A stretch of DNA of 64,000 nt from Ignatzschineria sp. RMDPL8A (GCF_029815055.1 NZ_JAPPWA010000002.1:248001-312000); one strand, 5' to 3'; numbered from the stretch's first letter, positions 28,517-37,575 are shown. The notes: generated by a model not told the origin, from the letters alone. Made by a program: numbers and translations.

Positions 28517-29031
28517 TGAGATATCGTATGAATTCGCTGAACCGTAAAGAAGAGGGCTTTGTCCTCGTAACGACGTTGATTTTCCTGTTAGTCTTATCGA
28601 TTATCAGCGTCACCACTTATATCCAAGTCACCAACAGCACACGCAGTATCGGGATTTCCCGCGCCAAAGCGATGGCGTCCTCATTTAACTTAGATACGCT
28701 TGCGCAACTTGAGCAGCAGTATCAAGCAGGAGCGGGTTCACTTACAGTGAATAAAAAACCTGAAATGCCCACCGATGAGCAGATCGGAAAAATTGTTAAA
28801 GAGTATCGCAAAAGTGGGAAATATGATGAATCCAGTGGAAAATTCACCAAGTTCACCTCCAATAATAGTAATGAATCGGTAGCGACCTATTATTATGTTG
28901 AGCAGCTAAATTCCGAAAATGTTGGGAAAGACATTAAACTCGGGCCAAAGCAATTCCTCTATCGCACGGTGATTATTACCTTCTATCAAGGAACTGTCGA
29001 TGTGCTAGAGAGTGCGTATGTTTGGGGATAG
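28516..29031 (+). CDS. pilX: Type IV pilus minor pilin PilX-like
   Basis: Membrane-anchored minor pilin of 171 residues with leader EEG|FVLVTTLIFLLVLSIIS. Glu5 is replaced by Thr. PilX and the secretion counterpart GspK also lack Glu5 and sit at the pilus tip, so this is expected. It is the last gene before a strong bidirectional terminator. The adhesin gene pilY1, which follows pilX in Pseudomonas, is absent here. Confidence 0.8.
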   Translation: MRYRMNSLNRKEEGFVLVTTLIFLLVLSIISVTTYIQVTNSTRSIGISRAKAMASSFNLDTLAQLEQQYQAGAGSLTVNKKPEMPTDEQIGKIVKEYRKSGKYDESSGKFTKFTSNNSNESVATYYYVEQLNSENVGKDIKLGPKQFLYRTVIITFYQGTVDVLESAYVWG

Positions 29032-29061
29032 AGAGCTCTACTAGTCATATCAATCGATCAT

Positions 29062-29101
29062 AAAAAACGCTTAACATCAAGTAACGAGTTAAGCGTTTTT
29101 T
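29062..29101. terminator. Bidirectional terminator between pilX and ftsB
   Basis: Perfect 14-base arms AAAAAACGCTTAAC / GTTAAGCGTTTTTT with a 12-base loop. It gives A and T runs on both strands, so it serves the pilin operon (plus) and ftsB (minus). Confidence 0.9.
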
Positions 29102-29137
29102 ATTGAGTGGTTTTTATTGGGTAATTTTATAGGAAGA

Positions 29138-29425
29138 TTAATCCGCTGGCGTAAAATGGAAGAAGGTTTCGTCCTTTTGGATGAGTCCTAAATGTTTTCG
29201 CGCAAGTTCTTCACGGGCTTCGACGCTATATTTGATGCCGTTGACCACCTGCTCGATGCGTTCGTTGTTTGAAACGAGACGTTCATGCTCACTTTTTTGT
29301 ATTTCAAGCTCTTTTTCGAGCTCGGCGAGGCGCTTAACCCCGGTCGATTCATTGAACCATAAGTTGTTGATGAGCAAGCCGAGTACCAAGAGAAGTACCG
29401 CGGAGAGCAGTTGCATTAAATTCAT
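29138..29425 (-). CDS. ftsB: Cell division protein FtsB
   Basis: Divisome protein of the FtsQLB complex. The 95 residues comprise a single N-terminal helix (LLSAVLLLVLGLLINNLWF), a leucine/glutamate-rich periplasmic coiled coil, and the family C-terminus AREELARKHLGLIQKDETFFHF. Size and order match FtsB and not FtsL. It is usually followed by ispD in relatives; here it stands alone, divergent from prfA. Confidence 0.92.
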   Translation of the reverse strand: MNLMQLLSAVLLLVLGLLINNLWFNESTGVKRLAELEKELEIQKSEHERLVSNNERIEQVVNGIKYSVEAREELARKHLGLIQKDETFFHFTPAD

Positions 29426-29466
29426 AATTCCTCATTCCCCGATATACGAAGCGTCTTAAATTTGCG

Positions 29467-29503
29467 ATAATGTTACCTTTATATATTTATTGTACAACAT
29501 TAT
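29467..29503 (+). promoter_or_regulatory. Inverted repeat just upstream of prfA
   Basis: ATAATGTT (29467-29474) and AACATTAT (29496-29503) are perfect eight-base arms around a 21-base AT-rich centre, ending seven bases before the prfA ATG. It may be an operator for the divergent ftsB/prfA promoters or a leader structure. No clear Shine-Dalgarno is seen for prfA. Confidence 0.35.
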
Positions 29504-29510
29504 AAACCAT

Positions 29511-30599
29511 ATGAAAGATAGTATAATTGCAAAATTAGATGAATTGACTGAGCGCCATCACGAGGTTGCGATATTGTTATCCGATCCGGAAGTGATTGGC
29601 GATAACGATCGTTTCCGTACACTCTCGCAGGAGTATGCTCAGCTCTCGCCCGTTGTCGAAGAATTTGACGCGTGGAAAGAGAATGAGAGTGCATTAAGTG
29701 ATGTGTTTGAGCTTCTCGAAAGTTCCGATCCTGAAATGAAGGCACTTGCCCAGGAAGAGCTTCCGATTTTGGAAGAGAAGCGCGAAGAGCTTAGCCACTC
29801 TTTGAGCATTTTACTGCTTCCAACGGATCCTCACGATAATAACAATATCTTCTTAGAAGTGCGCGCCGGAACCGGTGGCGACGAAGCGGCGATTTTTGCC
29901 GGCGATCTTCTGCGCATGTATATGCGTTATGCCGAAAATAAAGGCTGGGGCGTTGAGATTATTAGTGAACATGAAGGTGAGCACGGCGGTTACCGCGAGG
30001 TGATTGTGCTGATTAGCGGGCATGGGGCGTATTCGCGTCTTAAGTTCGAATCGGGCGCTCACAGGGTTCAACGGGTGCCTGAAACGGAATCGCAAGGGCG
30101 TGTTCATACCTCGGCGGCAACGGTGGCGATTTTGCCAGAAATTCCGGAAACGGAGATGGTCGATATCAATCCTGCTGATCTAAAAGTTGATACCTTTAGA
30201 GCCTCGGGCGCTGGGGGTCAGCACGTTAACAAAACGGACTCGGCGATTCGAATTACGCATCTTCCCACCGGCGTTGTGGTTGAGTGTCAAGATGAGCGTT
30301 CTCAGCATAAAAACCGCGCGAAAGCGATGAGTCTGCTTGCATCACGACTTTTAGAGGCCGAGCGTGAGCGTGAAGCCCGTGAGATGAGTGAATCTCGTCG
30401 TAATCTTGTGGGATCAGGCGACCGTTCTGAACGAATTCGTACCTACAACTATCCGCAAGGGCGCATTACCGATCACCGCATCAATTTGACGCTCTATAAG
30501 CTTGAAGAGATCATTAACGGCGATCTTGATCAGGTGATTGCACCGCTTATTCATGAGCATCAGGCAGACCTGCTTGCCGAGCTTGGGGATAATCACTAA
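29511..30599 (+). CDS. prfA: Peptide chain release factor 1
   Basis: Recognises UAA and UAG stop codons. The 362-residue protein has the RF1 anticodon tripeptide P-x-T as PET (190-192, in [10 protein letters not shown]) and the peptidyl-transferase GGQ at 235-237 (GAGGQHVNK). The C-terminal [22 protein letters not shown] is conserved. The ATG giving MKDSIIAKL is chosen over a TTG seven codons upstream. The usual companions hemA and prmC are not adjacent. Confidence 0.97.
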   Translation: MKDSIIAKLDELTERHHEVAILLSDPEVIGDNDRFRTLSQEYAQLSPVVEEFDAWKENESALSDVFELLESSDPEMKALAQEELPILEEKREELSHSLSILLLPTDPHDNNNIFLEVRAGTGGDEAAIFAGDLLRMYMRYAENKGWGVEIISEHEGEHGGYREVIVLISGHGAYSRLKFESGAHRVQRVPETESQGRVHTSAATVAILPEIPETEMVDINPADLKVDTFRASGAGGQHVNKTDSAIRITHLPTGVVVECQDERSQHKNRAKAMSLLASRLLEAEREREAREMSESRRNLVGSGDRSERIRTYNYPQGRITDHRINLTLYKLEEIINGDLDQVIAPLIHEHQADLLAELGDNH

Positions 30600-30641
30600 A
30601 CTGTTAGATGTATATAAATGAGCGTTAGCAAAGGAGCTGTG

Positions 30642-32576
30642 ATGACGGACGCGATGATACCTTTGGATATTCGATTACTGGCCACCACGGATCTTCATGC
30701 TCATTTAATGAATTTTGATTACTACCGCGATGAGACCGTGCCCAATTTTGGCCTCGTGGCTCTCGCGGATGTGATTGAAGCGGCGCGTTCTGAAGTGCCG
30801 AACACCTTTTTATTTGATAATGGCGATCTCATTCAAGGCAATCCCCTTGGGGATTATATGCGAGATTATGCCTTAGAAACGGGCCATCCTGTCTATCTTT
30901 TGATGAACCAACTCGGCTACGATGCGGCAACGCTCGGCAATCACGAGTTTAATTTTGGTCTCCCTTTTTTAAAAACGATTCTCCCGCAGGCAAATTTCCC
31001 TTATCTTTGCGCCAATTTAGTCAATCATAAGGGCGTGCCGTGGATTACTCCCTACACGATTTTAGAGCGCAATTGCACTGATCGAAAGGGTAACTCCCAT
31101 CCGATAAATATCGGCGTGATCGGCGTTCTGCCACCACAAATTACCAAATGGGATAAAAATCATTTTGATGAATATTCCGGAAGTGATGCCGGTGAAAAGC
31201 TCACCACGATCGATATTATCGCCGCCGTTCAGCGCTATCTGCCGGAGCTAAAAGCAAAAGGGGCGGACATCATTATGGTGCTCGCGCATACGGGCTACGA
31301 TACCGATCCTTATGAGGTGGGCAAAGAAAATTGCGCCTATCATCTGACGACGCTTGAAGGGATTGATGTGGTGATCGCCGGGCATAATCATCGCCGTTTT
31401 CCCTCCCATGATTTTGAAACGCCGCACTATCGGGCTCACGGATTTGATCTTGAGCGCGGGCTGATTAATGGCACAGCCTCAGTGATGGCGGGCAGTTGGA
31501 GCCGATATTTAGGCGTGATCGATCTGACGCTGACCCCACGGCAGCAACCGACCAAATCGGGCTCTCGTTGGCTCATTACAGAGAAAAAGGCAGCACTTTG
31601 GCATTTAGATGAGGTACGCGATCCAGGCAAGCCGATCAACTCCCGTTATCTTGAAGTTCTATCCGGTGCTCACGAGGCAGCCCGCGATATTATGAATGTG
31701 CCGATTGGGGAAGCGACGAGCCACTATTTTAGTTATTTAACGCTGTTACAAGACGATAGTTGTGTGCAGATTGTGGCTGATGCGCAAATTTACGCCGCGA
31801 AAGCACGTCTTGCCCCTGAATATCAGGATCTACCGATGATCTCTGCCGTTCCGCTCTTTAAAGTTGGGAGCCGGAAAGACGATCCCACCTATTTTACCGA
31901 GATTCCGCAGGGTCCCATCAGTTTTAAAGACATTGCTGATCTCTATGTCTATCCCAATCAATTGGTGGTGCTTAAATTATCGGGCAAAAATCTGCGTGAA
32001 TGGCTCGAATGTTGCGTCAGTATGTATCACACGCTAACCCCCAATCAAGCAGGGCAAGCGCTCATCAATTGGGAAGAATATCGCTCCTATAATGTGGATA
32101 TTATGAAGGGCGTTGAGTATCACGTCGATCTCTCTGCGCCGCCACGTTACGATGGGGATCTTAAATTTATTAATGCAGAAGCGCACCGAATCTCCCATCT
32201 TACCTATGAAGGAAAACCGGTTACCGATGAGATGGAATTTATGCTCGCCACCAATAGTTATCGCGCGCTAGTTGACCGGTTCCCGGGAGCAGGCAAAGAA
32301 AATGCGGTGCTCATTACCACGATTGAAATCCCCGATGTGATCCGCCAATTTATTGAACATGAAATCGCTAAAAAAGGGGTGGTTGAAACGCTTGTTGCTA
32401 AAAATTGGCACTTTGATATGACAAAGCTCGGCAAAATTAGCGCCGTGATGGAGACGAGCAATCATCCGCGCGTCCATGATTATATTACACAAGAGGCGAT
32501 CTATCCGGCAACGCATGTGGGCGTTGATCCAGAAGGATTTAATCTTTTTGAGTTTACACTCGGTAAGGACAATTAA
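30642..32576 (+). CDS. CpdB-like 2',3'-cyclic nucleotide phosphodiesterase/3'-nucleotidase, no signal peptide
   Basis: Two-domain metallophosphoesterase/5'-nucleotidase family enzyme of 644 residues. Metal motifs are TTDLHAH, FDNGDLIQG, LGNHEFN, LAHTGYDTD and GHNHRRF; the C-terminal nucleotide-binding domain holds NQLVVLKLSGKNLREWLE. The closest named relative by pattern is periplasmic CpdB. The start is fixed by AAGGAG (30631-30636) five bases before the ATG, giving MTDAMIPLDIRLLATTD. No hydrophobic signal is present; the upstream in-frame ATG at 30618 adds none either. It is therefore predicted to be cytoplasmic, which is unusual for the family. YfkN-like or other nucleotidase specificity cannot be excluded. 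Confidence 0.85.
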   Translation: MTDAMIPLDIRLLATTDLHAHLMNFDYYRDETVPNFGLVALADVIEAARSEVPNTFLFDNGDLIQGNPLGDYMRDYALETGHPVYLLMNQLGYDAATLGNHEFNFGLPFLKTILPQANFPYLCANLVNHKGVPWITPYTILERNCTDRKGNSHPINIGVIGVLPPQITKWDKNHFDEYSGSDAGEKLTTIDIIAAVQRYLPELKAKGADIIMVLAHTGYDTDPYEVGKENCAYHLTTLEGIDVVIAGHNHRRFPSHDFETPHYRAHGFDLERGLINGTASVMAGSWSRYLGVIDLTLTPRQQPTKSGSRWLITEKKAALWHLDEVRDPGKPINSRYLEVLSGAHEAARDIMNVPIGEATSHYFSYLTLLQDDSCVQIVADAQIYAAKARLAPEYQDLPMISAVPLFKVGSRKDDPTYFTEIPQGPISFKDIADLYVYPNQLVVLKLSGKNLREWLECCVSMYHTLTPNQAGQALINWEEYRSYNVDIMKGVEYHVDLSAPPRYDGDLKFINAEAHRISHLTYEGKPVTDEMEFMLATNSYRALVDRFPGAGKENAVLITTIEIPDVIRQFIEHEIAKKGVVETLVAKNWHFDMTKLGKISAVMETSNHPRVHDYITQEAIYPATHVGVDPEGFNLFEFTLGKDN

Positions 32577-32704
32577 CACGATTAAACGGCAATCCGACGC
32601 TCTTATCTTTTGATTGAAAATAAAAACAAAACATTGATTAGAAAGATGTAACAAAAATGCGCTATGCTGAGGGTATCCCTATAATAAACACGAAGGAGAC
32701 CTGT

Positions 32705-33445
32705 ATGAGATTTACCGATAAAGTAGCGATTGTCACTGGTGGTGCGAGTGGCATTGGCGAAGCAACGGCGCTTGAGTTTGCCAAAGAGGGCGCAAAAGTG
32801 GTGGTAGCGGATTTTTCAGAGCGTGGCAAAGAGGTGGTGAGCGCCATTGAAAAAGCCGGTGGGACAGCGCATTTTATTAAAGTCGATGTGGCGAGCGAAG
32901 CCGATACAAAACGTATGGTAGACGAAACGCTTAGCACCTACGGGCGCATCGATATTCTCTTTGCGAACGCGGGCATTGCGCGGGATAATCACTTAACTGA
33001 ACTCTCGCTTGATGCGTGGCAAAAGACCATTGATATCAATCTAACCGGCGTATTTCTTTCCAATAAATATGTATTGCCGGTGATGCTTAAGCAGGGCGGC
33101 GGCGTTGTGGTGAATTGTGGCTCGATCCATAGTCATGTTGGGCGCACGGGGCTGACGGCTTATTCCGCTGCAAAAGGGGGCGTGAAGCTCTTAACGCAGA
33201 CCCTCGCGATCGATTATGCCAAAGATAATATTCGTATTAATGCGGTCTGTCCGGCCTATATTGATACGCCGCTTCTCGATGTATTTGATGATGCGTTTAA
33301 AAATGAGCTGATCTCGTTGCATCCCCAAGGCCGCTTAGGTAGACCTGAAGAGGTGGCGCGGGCGGTTCTGTTCCTTGCGAGCGATGATGCCTCATTTGTC
33401 AACGGCAGTAGTTTAATGGTCGATGGCGGTTATACTGCGCCGTAG
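32705..33445 (+). CDS. SDR family oxidoreductase
   Basis: Classical short-chain dehydrogenase/reductase of 246 residues. The cofactor loop is TGGASGIG (11-18) and the NAG motif is at 88-90. The catalytic set is S140, Y153 and K157 (YSAAK), with the C-terminal SLMVDGGYTAP. An acidic residue at the end of the second strand (VVVADFSER) suggests NAD(H) over NADP(H). AAGGAG before the ATG fixes the start, and a TATAAT at 32680-32685 is a likely -10. Substrate unknown; FabG-like or sugar/hydroxyacyl dehydrogenase roles are possible. Confidence 0.88.
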   Translation: MRFTDKVAIVTGGASGIGEATALEFAKEGAKVVVADFSERGKEVVSAIEKAGGTAHFIKVDVASEADTKRMVDETLSTYGRIDILFANAGIARDNHLTELSLDAWQKTIDINLTGVFLSNKYVLPVMLKQGGGVVVNCGSIHSHVGRTGLTAYSAAKGGVKLLTQTLAIDYAKDNIRINAVCPAYIDTPLLDVFDDAFKNELISLHPQGRLGRPEEVARAVLFLASDDASFVNGSSLMVDGGYTAP

Positions 33446-33470
33446 AGAGTCGTAGTTTTTCTTCAAAAAC

Positions 33471-33506
33471 AAAAAACGGTAGTGAGTGATTCGCTACCGT
33501 TTTTTA
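33471..33506. terminator. Terminator between SDR gene and DUF3482 gene
   Basis: AAAAACGGTAG...CTACCGTTTTT stem with short loop and T/A runs on both strands; it serves the two convergent genes. Confidence 0.85.
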
Positions 33507-33518
33507 ATGCCATATAAA

Positions 33519-34910
33519 TTAGCGCTGCATCAGTCCATATTGATAATGCATGTTGAGTTCTTTGCCGAGTTTTTCCACTGTTTTTTTGCGCGATTCAGAG
33601 AGCGATTCCCCTTTTAAGGTGCAATAATCGGGATAGGCTCTAAATTTTTGCGCATGCTCGACAAAATTACGTAAAAAGCCGATCGCTTCCTTATCATCGG
33701 TGACCGATTTGGAATCATCTAAAATAATGGGGGTGACTTCCGCGTGGGAGCGTCCGTTTAAAAGGCCGATCAGCGCCACCATCCGCATCATCAGCGCGAT
33801 GACCGCTTCATTATTGATGCAAAAAATCTCTTTGCTCTGCAATTTATTGAGAAGATGATTGCCATAAAACTTAAAGGAATTGGTGAGCCCACCTAAGATC
33901 GCGCCCGTTGCGGTTGCGGCTCCCAAAGTGGTAAAGCCTGCGAGCGCATCAACGCCTGCAAAAATCCCCGCACCCACCGTCGCCCCTTTTCCAAAATGGA
34001 TGGAGAAATCCCAGAGCTGATCCCCGGCTAAAAAGTCTGGATCGTAGCGGGTTTGCTCAATATCGAGTGCGAGATATTCCACATCATCTTTATTAAAACG
34101 ATAGAGTGCAAGTAGCGCCTTAATGGTACGGGCTTCAAGCTCGGTCACGTCGCTAGCGAGCCGCTCCATCACCTTTTTCTCAGCGCTGTTTTCTTTAAAG
34201 GTGACCTGATAGGTTAGTAGATTGATAAAAAAGTCCGCAAGGAGCTCCATACTCCGCTCAAAGAGGCGAATTTGTTCTTTCTCTTCAGCATCGATAATGG
34301 CGCGCATCGCCTGATAGTGCTCGGGAAACATAATGGCGATCTGTTCGTAGATGCGGCGTTTTTGCGGTGGTGCAATGGTATCGTATTCAAGGTAATGATG
34401 GATGCCGTGCGCCTTTAAATTCTCTTTCCACTCATCGATATACTCCCCTTGTTGCAAGAAATTTAAGATTGGGAGCATCGGCTTATGAGTTTGTAAAATC
34501 AGCGTTAACTCATCATTAAATTTGGGCAAAAACGGGAGGCGCGTATCGATCACATAGACCATAAGATCGGATTTGAGGATCTGTTTAAGCACCTTAATTT
34601 CTTGATCAAAATCGAGCTGATAGTGCGGATTTTCAATAAAGGCTTCTAAGCGTGCGAGCTCATCGCGTTTTGATTGGAGCGGTTTGGAGTCATCTAAAAT
34701 CTCCAAAATGCCCATGGCATCTTCAAGGCCGGGCGTGTCGATATATTCAAAGGAGAGCGCCTCATGGCTGAGTGATACCGAGCTCACGTCGATCGTGGTG
34801 GACGCTTCATCGCGCACCTCGCCAAAGTTTCGTTCTCGCGCAAGGTTACGAATGAGTGAGGTTTTGCCGGTGTTGGTATGGCCGACGATGGCTAACCGCA
34901 TCGATTTCAT
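33519..34910 (-). CDS. DUF3482-type GTPase
   Basis: Era-like GTPase of 463 residues, named by its C-terminal DUF3482 region from pattern memory. Visible: G1 GHTNTGKT (10-17), a Thr-rich switch I (EASTTIDVSS) and G3 DTPG (58-61). No NKxD G4 motif can be found; after the IDTRLPFLP strand the expected place reads PILNFLQQ, with only N150. A glycine/alanine-rich hydrophobic segment (308-341, GKGATVGAGIFAGVDA...) resembles a membrane-inserting glycine-zipper helix pair. The start overlaps the stop of the membrane-protein gene by four bases (ATGA), so the two are a coupled pair. Cellular role unknown; membrane-associated GTPase is the inference. Confidence 0.8.
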   Translation of the reverse strand: MKSMRLAIVGHTNTGKTSLIRNLARERNFGEVRDEASTTIDVSSVSLSHEALSFEYIDTPGLEDAMGILEILDDSKPLQSKRDELARLEAFIENPHYQLDFDQEIKVLKQILKSDLMVYVIDTRLPFLPKFNDELTLILQTHKPMLPILNFLQQGEYIDEWKENLKAHGIHHYLEYDTIAPPQKRRIYEQIAIMFPEHYQAMRAIIDAEEKEQIRLFERSMELLADFFINLLTYQVTFKENSAEKKVMERLASDVTELEARTIKALLALYRFNKDDVEYLALDIEQTRYDPDFLAGDQLWDFSIHFGKGATVGAGIFAGVDALAGFTTLGAATATGAILGGLTNSFKFYGNHLLNKLQSKEIFCINNEAVIALMMRMVALIGLLNGRSHAEVTPIILDDSKSVTDDKEAIGFLRNFVEHAQKFRAYPDYCTLKGESLSESRKKTVEKLGKELNMHYQYGLMQR

Positions 34911-36106
34911 GAATTCTCCTTCGGATTAAATGTCGCTAAATCATTATAGAGGAGTTCGCGATCGCCTAAAAGGGGCGTGAGTTTTTGGTGCCATTCCGCA
35001 AAACGGCTCTCATCGGGAGTTTGGCAAATGCAGTAGAGATTGGCCGTTTTGGTATGATTTAACAGGCGAGTAATGCGCCGTAAAATGCCCCGATCGGGAG
35101 TGTGCGAGGCATCAATAAAGAGATCGAGCGTTTCAAGGGGCGCACTTTGAATGCGCTCTTCAAAGGCTTTAAAGGTTTCCAGCGTATTGAGATATTGAAT
35201 GCGGGGATCGATCGTCCACGCCTCATCCATATCAAGGGCAATCGCGGCATATCCGCTCCCTTTGCGCAGCTCCCGAGTCTTCTTCTCATCTCGGCTCACT
35301 ACCGGTTTGGCCGGCGCTTTTTCGAGCGTTTTAGTATGGGAGATCGGCGCTTGTGCCCGGATTCGTGTCTCTTCATAAAGCGCAGCATTAAGGGCGCGTT
35401 TAAAGCGAATGTAATGATAGATCGTAAAAAGTGCGCGCGGTAAAATGCCGTACACCGCAATAATTTTCAACACCCAGCGTGCCCAAAAGGCGGTAAGCTC
35501 TGCCGGCATGGTTTGATTAAGGCTCTCGGTAATAAGCGTTTCGGTGATGGGCACAGCGCCAAAGGGTTTGCCGATTAGCGCAGGCAGGGCATCAATCCCG
35601 ATTAAAAGCGAATGATAGAGCGGTGCATCGGTGGGAAATAGAGTGCTGCTTAAGATAAAGGGGTAGGCTTTGAGCGAAAATTGAAGTGCAAAACTTAAGA
35701 GCGTTGCGGTAAAAATGATGCTCCAAGAGAGATGGGCGATAAAGCTAAAAAAGTACCGAAAATGACGATGTTGATCGATGAACGCTCCGCCTTGATAGAG
35801 CATCTCGTTTTGAGAAGAGGCGGTTTCGGCCAGCTTTTTTTGGCGACGGTTCCACAGAATCGTTGCGATATTGGTAAAGAGTTTCGCGAGCAGGGATACC
35901 CCGCCAAAGAGGGTGAAACCTAAAAAGAGGAGCGAGGGCAGAATCAGCAGGCTCACTAAATAGAGTGGCTGAATCGGGCTTTGCAGGAGCGAGCGGCTTC
36001 CTAAAAAGGTGATCGCCATTAAAAAAAGAACCCAAACGCCGATCAGTACCGGGATTTGGGTCTTCATAAATTGGTTGAGGGTGGTGTTTGAATCAATCTG
36101 TGCCAT
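34907..36106 (-). CDS. DUF2868-type polytopic membrane protein
   Basis: 399 residues, family assigned by layout and by its usual partnership with a DUF3482 GTPase. Hydrophobic helices lie at about 19-39, 46-75, 112-138 and 212-236, followed by a soluble C-terminal domain (from about 265). That domain begins with Lys/Pro-rich sequence and contains AAIALDMDEAWTIDPRIQYLNT and DLFIDASHTPDRG. Function is unknown; the C-terminal domain looks like a cytoplasmic alpha/beta domain that could contact the GTPase. Its start lies 14 bases inside the end of nfeD with no Shine-Dalgarno, implying coupled translation. Confidence 0.78.
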   Translation of the reverse strand: MAQIDSNTTLNQFMKTQIPVLIGVWVLFLMAITFLGSRSLLQSPIQPLYLVSLLILPSLLFLGFTLFGGVSLLAKLFTNIATILWNRRQKKLAETASSQNEMLYQGGAFIDQHRHFRYFFSFIAHLSWSIIFTATLLSFALQFSLKAYPFILSSTLFPTDAPLYHSLLIGIDALPALIGKPFGAVPITETLITESLNQTMPAELTAFWARWVLKIIAVYGILPRALFTIYHYIRFKRALNAALYEETRIRAQAPISHTKTLEKAPAKPVVSRDEKKTRELRKGSGYAAIALDMDEAWTIDPRIQYLNTLETFKAFEERIQSAPLETLDLFIDASHTPDRGILRRITRLLNHTKTANLYCICQTPDESRFAEWHQKLTPLLGDRELLYNDLATFNPKENS

Positions 36107-36563
36107 CGGTATCGGGGGTAATAATTTTAAAACGGAGTGCGTTTAGGTCAACGCCAGTGATCTCAATCTCTGTGCCGATTTCGCAATCATCGCCCATAAT
36201 GGTCCAGTTGCTATCGCCGATATTGAGGCGGCCAATGCCGTTCAGAATCGGGGTTTCGGTCTTAAAGCGCAGCCCAATATATTCAGAGCCGCGGACTGTA
36301 TTGAGTACCCCTGATTTTACCACTTGTCCCTCTTTACGGTAGACTTTTACGCCGATCGCGGTTGAGATGAGCGACAAAATGCCAAACAGCGCGATCTGCC
36401 AAGCAAGTCCCATGGGAATTAAAAAGGTGATCGCACCCATCACAAGCGCGGCAACGCCAAACCAGATGACGTAAACGCCCGGAATTAACAGCTCAGCGCT
36501 CACTAAAAAAATGCCGAGAATAAACCAATTGACGTAATCTGCTGCAAGTTTAAAGAGTTCCAT
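36093..36563 (-). CDS. NfeD family membrane protein
   Basis: 156-residue short-form NfeD. Helices lie near residues 8-30 and 33-50 with a third at 54-72. A C-terminal OB-fold domain follows (GIGRLNIGDSNWTIMGDDCEIGTEIEITGVDLNALRFK). NfeD proteins act with SPFH/stomatin proteins in the inner membrane, and the qmcA gene lies 100 bases upstream on the same strand. It overlaps the following DUF2868 gene by 14 bases. Confidence 0.9.
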   Translation of the reverse strand: MELFKLAADYVNWFILGIFLVSAELLIPGVYVIWFGVAALVMGAITFLIPMGLAWQIALFGILSLISTAIGVKVYRKEGQVVKSGVLNTVRGSEYIGLRFKTETPILNGIGRLNIGDSNWTIMGDDCEIGTEIEITGVDLNALRFKIITPDTDGTD

Positions 36564-36663
36564 GGAGATCCTTATCCGGTGACGGGGTAAAAAGAGAAAG
36601 TATGAGCGCCCGATCGATCAAAAACGAGCTATCGAGCGCTCAGATAAATGGATTGCGGAGTGA

Positions 36664-37575
36664 TTATTTTGATTGGGATTGACCGCTATTTTTAAGCAAT
36701 TCTGCCATACCCGCAAGTGAGCCGACCATGCCAGAGGCTTCCATCGGCATCATAATAATCTTATCGTTTTTGCTCTCAGCGATGTTGCCAAATGCTTCAA
36801 TGTATTTTTGCGCAACGAAGTAGTTGATCGCCTGCACATCCCCTTCGCGAATCGCTTGAGAGACCACATAGGTTGCTTTTGCTTCCGCTTCCGCTAAACG
36901 CTCGCGCGCTTCCGCTTCTAAGATCGCCGATTGTTTTTCCCCTTCCGCTTCTAAAATGCGCGATTGTTTCTCCCCTTCCGCTCTTAGGATCTGTGCTTCG
37001 CGAATTCCTTGCGCTTCTAAGATGGACGCACGTTTTTCACGCTCGGCTTTCATCTGTTTTGCCATGGAATCGACAAGGTCACGGGGTGGCGCGATATCTT
37101 TAATTTCGATACGGGTTACTTTAACGCCCCAAGGCGCCGTTGCGTGGTCCACTACCGATAGAAGTTTTGCGTTGATATCATCGCGTTTTGAGAGCAGTTC
37201 ATCCAGATCCATTCCCCCCATTACGGTACGGATGTTGGTCATGGTGAGATTTAATACTGAGAGCGTTAAATCGGTGACCGCATAGGCCGCGCGCGCTGCA
37301 TCGTTAATCTGGAAGAAGACCACACCGTCCACACGCACCATGGCGTTATCTTTGGTGATCACCTCTTGTGAGGGAACGTCCATCACCTGTTCCATCATGT
37401 TGATTTTTTTACCGATGCGCTCGAAGAAAGGCACGATAAATGAGATGCCCGGTGTGAGGGTCTGTTTATAGCGCCCAAAGCGCTCAACTGTATACTCTTG
37501 CCCTTGGGGAACCATTTTGATTCCAGAGCTGACAAAAATGACGATACCGACTAAAAGAATTAAGACAAACGACAT
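36664..37575 (-). CDS. qmcA: SPFH/stomatin-like protein QmcA
   Basis: Membrane-microdomain scaffold protein of 303 residues. An N-terminal membrane anchor ([17 protein letters not shown]) leads into the SPFH domain ([34 protein letters not shown]). A long charged helix rich in E, A and K then runs to the C-terminus, where oligomerisation occurs in the family. That helix contains a short internal repeat, [10 protein letters not shown]-type, three times. First gene of the qmcA-nfeD-DUF2868-DUF3482 cluster. Confidence 0.93.
   Translation of the reverse strand: MSFVLILLVGIVIFVSSGIKMVPQGQEYTVERFGRYKQTLTPGISFIVPFFERIGKKINMMEQVMDVPSQEVITKDNAMVRVDGVVFFQINDAARAAYAVTDLTLSVLNLTMTNIRTVMGGMDLDELLSKRDDINAKLLSVVDHATAPWGVKVTRIEIKDIAPPRDLVDSMAKQMKAEREKRASILEAQGIREAQILRAEGEKQSRILEAEGEKQSAILEAEARERLAEAEAKATYVVSQAIREGDVQAINYFVAQKYIEAFGNIAESKNDKIIMMPMEASGMVGSLAGMAELLKNSGQSQSK
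36911..37030. repeat. 30-bp in-frame tandem repeat inside qmcA
   Basis: About three imperfect copies of a 30-base unit (plus-strand core CTTCTAAGATC...TTTTTCCCCTTCCG) encode successive ten-residue units of the type [10 protein letters not shown] / [10 protein letters not shown] / EAEARERLA. This is the coiled-coil helix of the SPFH protein; similar heptad-like repeats occur in homologues. Confidence 0.6.

Noticed and set aside
36604-36641. Hairpin GAGCGCCCGAT / ATCGAGCGCTC between qmcA and nfeD as a terminator
   Set aside because: One mismatch and no T run on either strand; qmcA and nfeD are probably cotranscribed.
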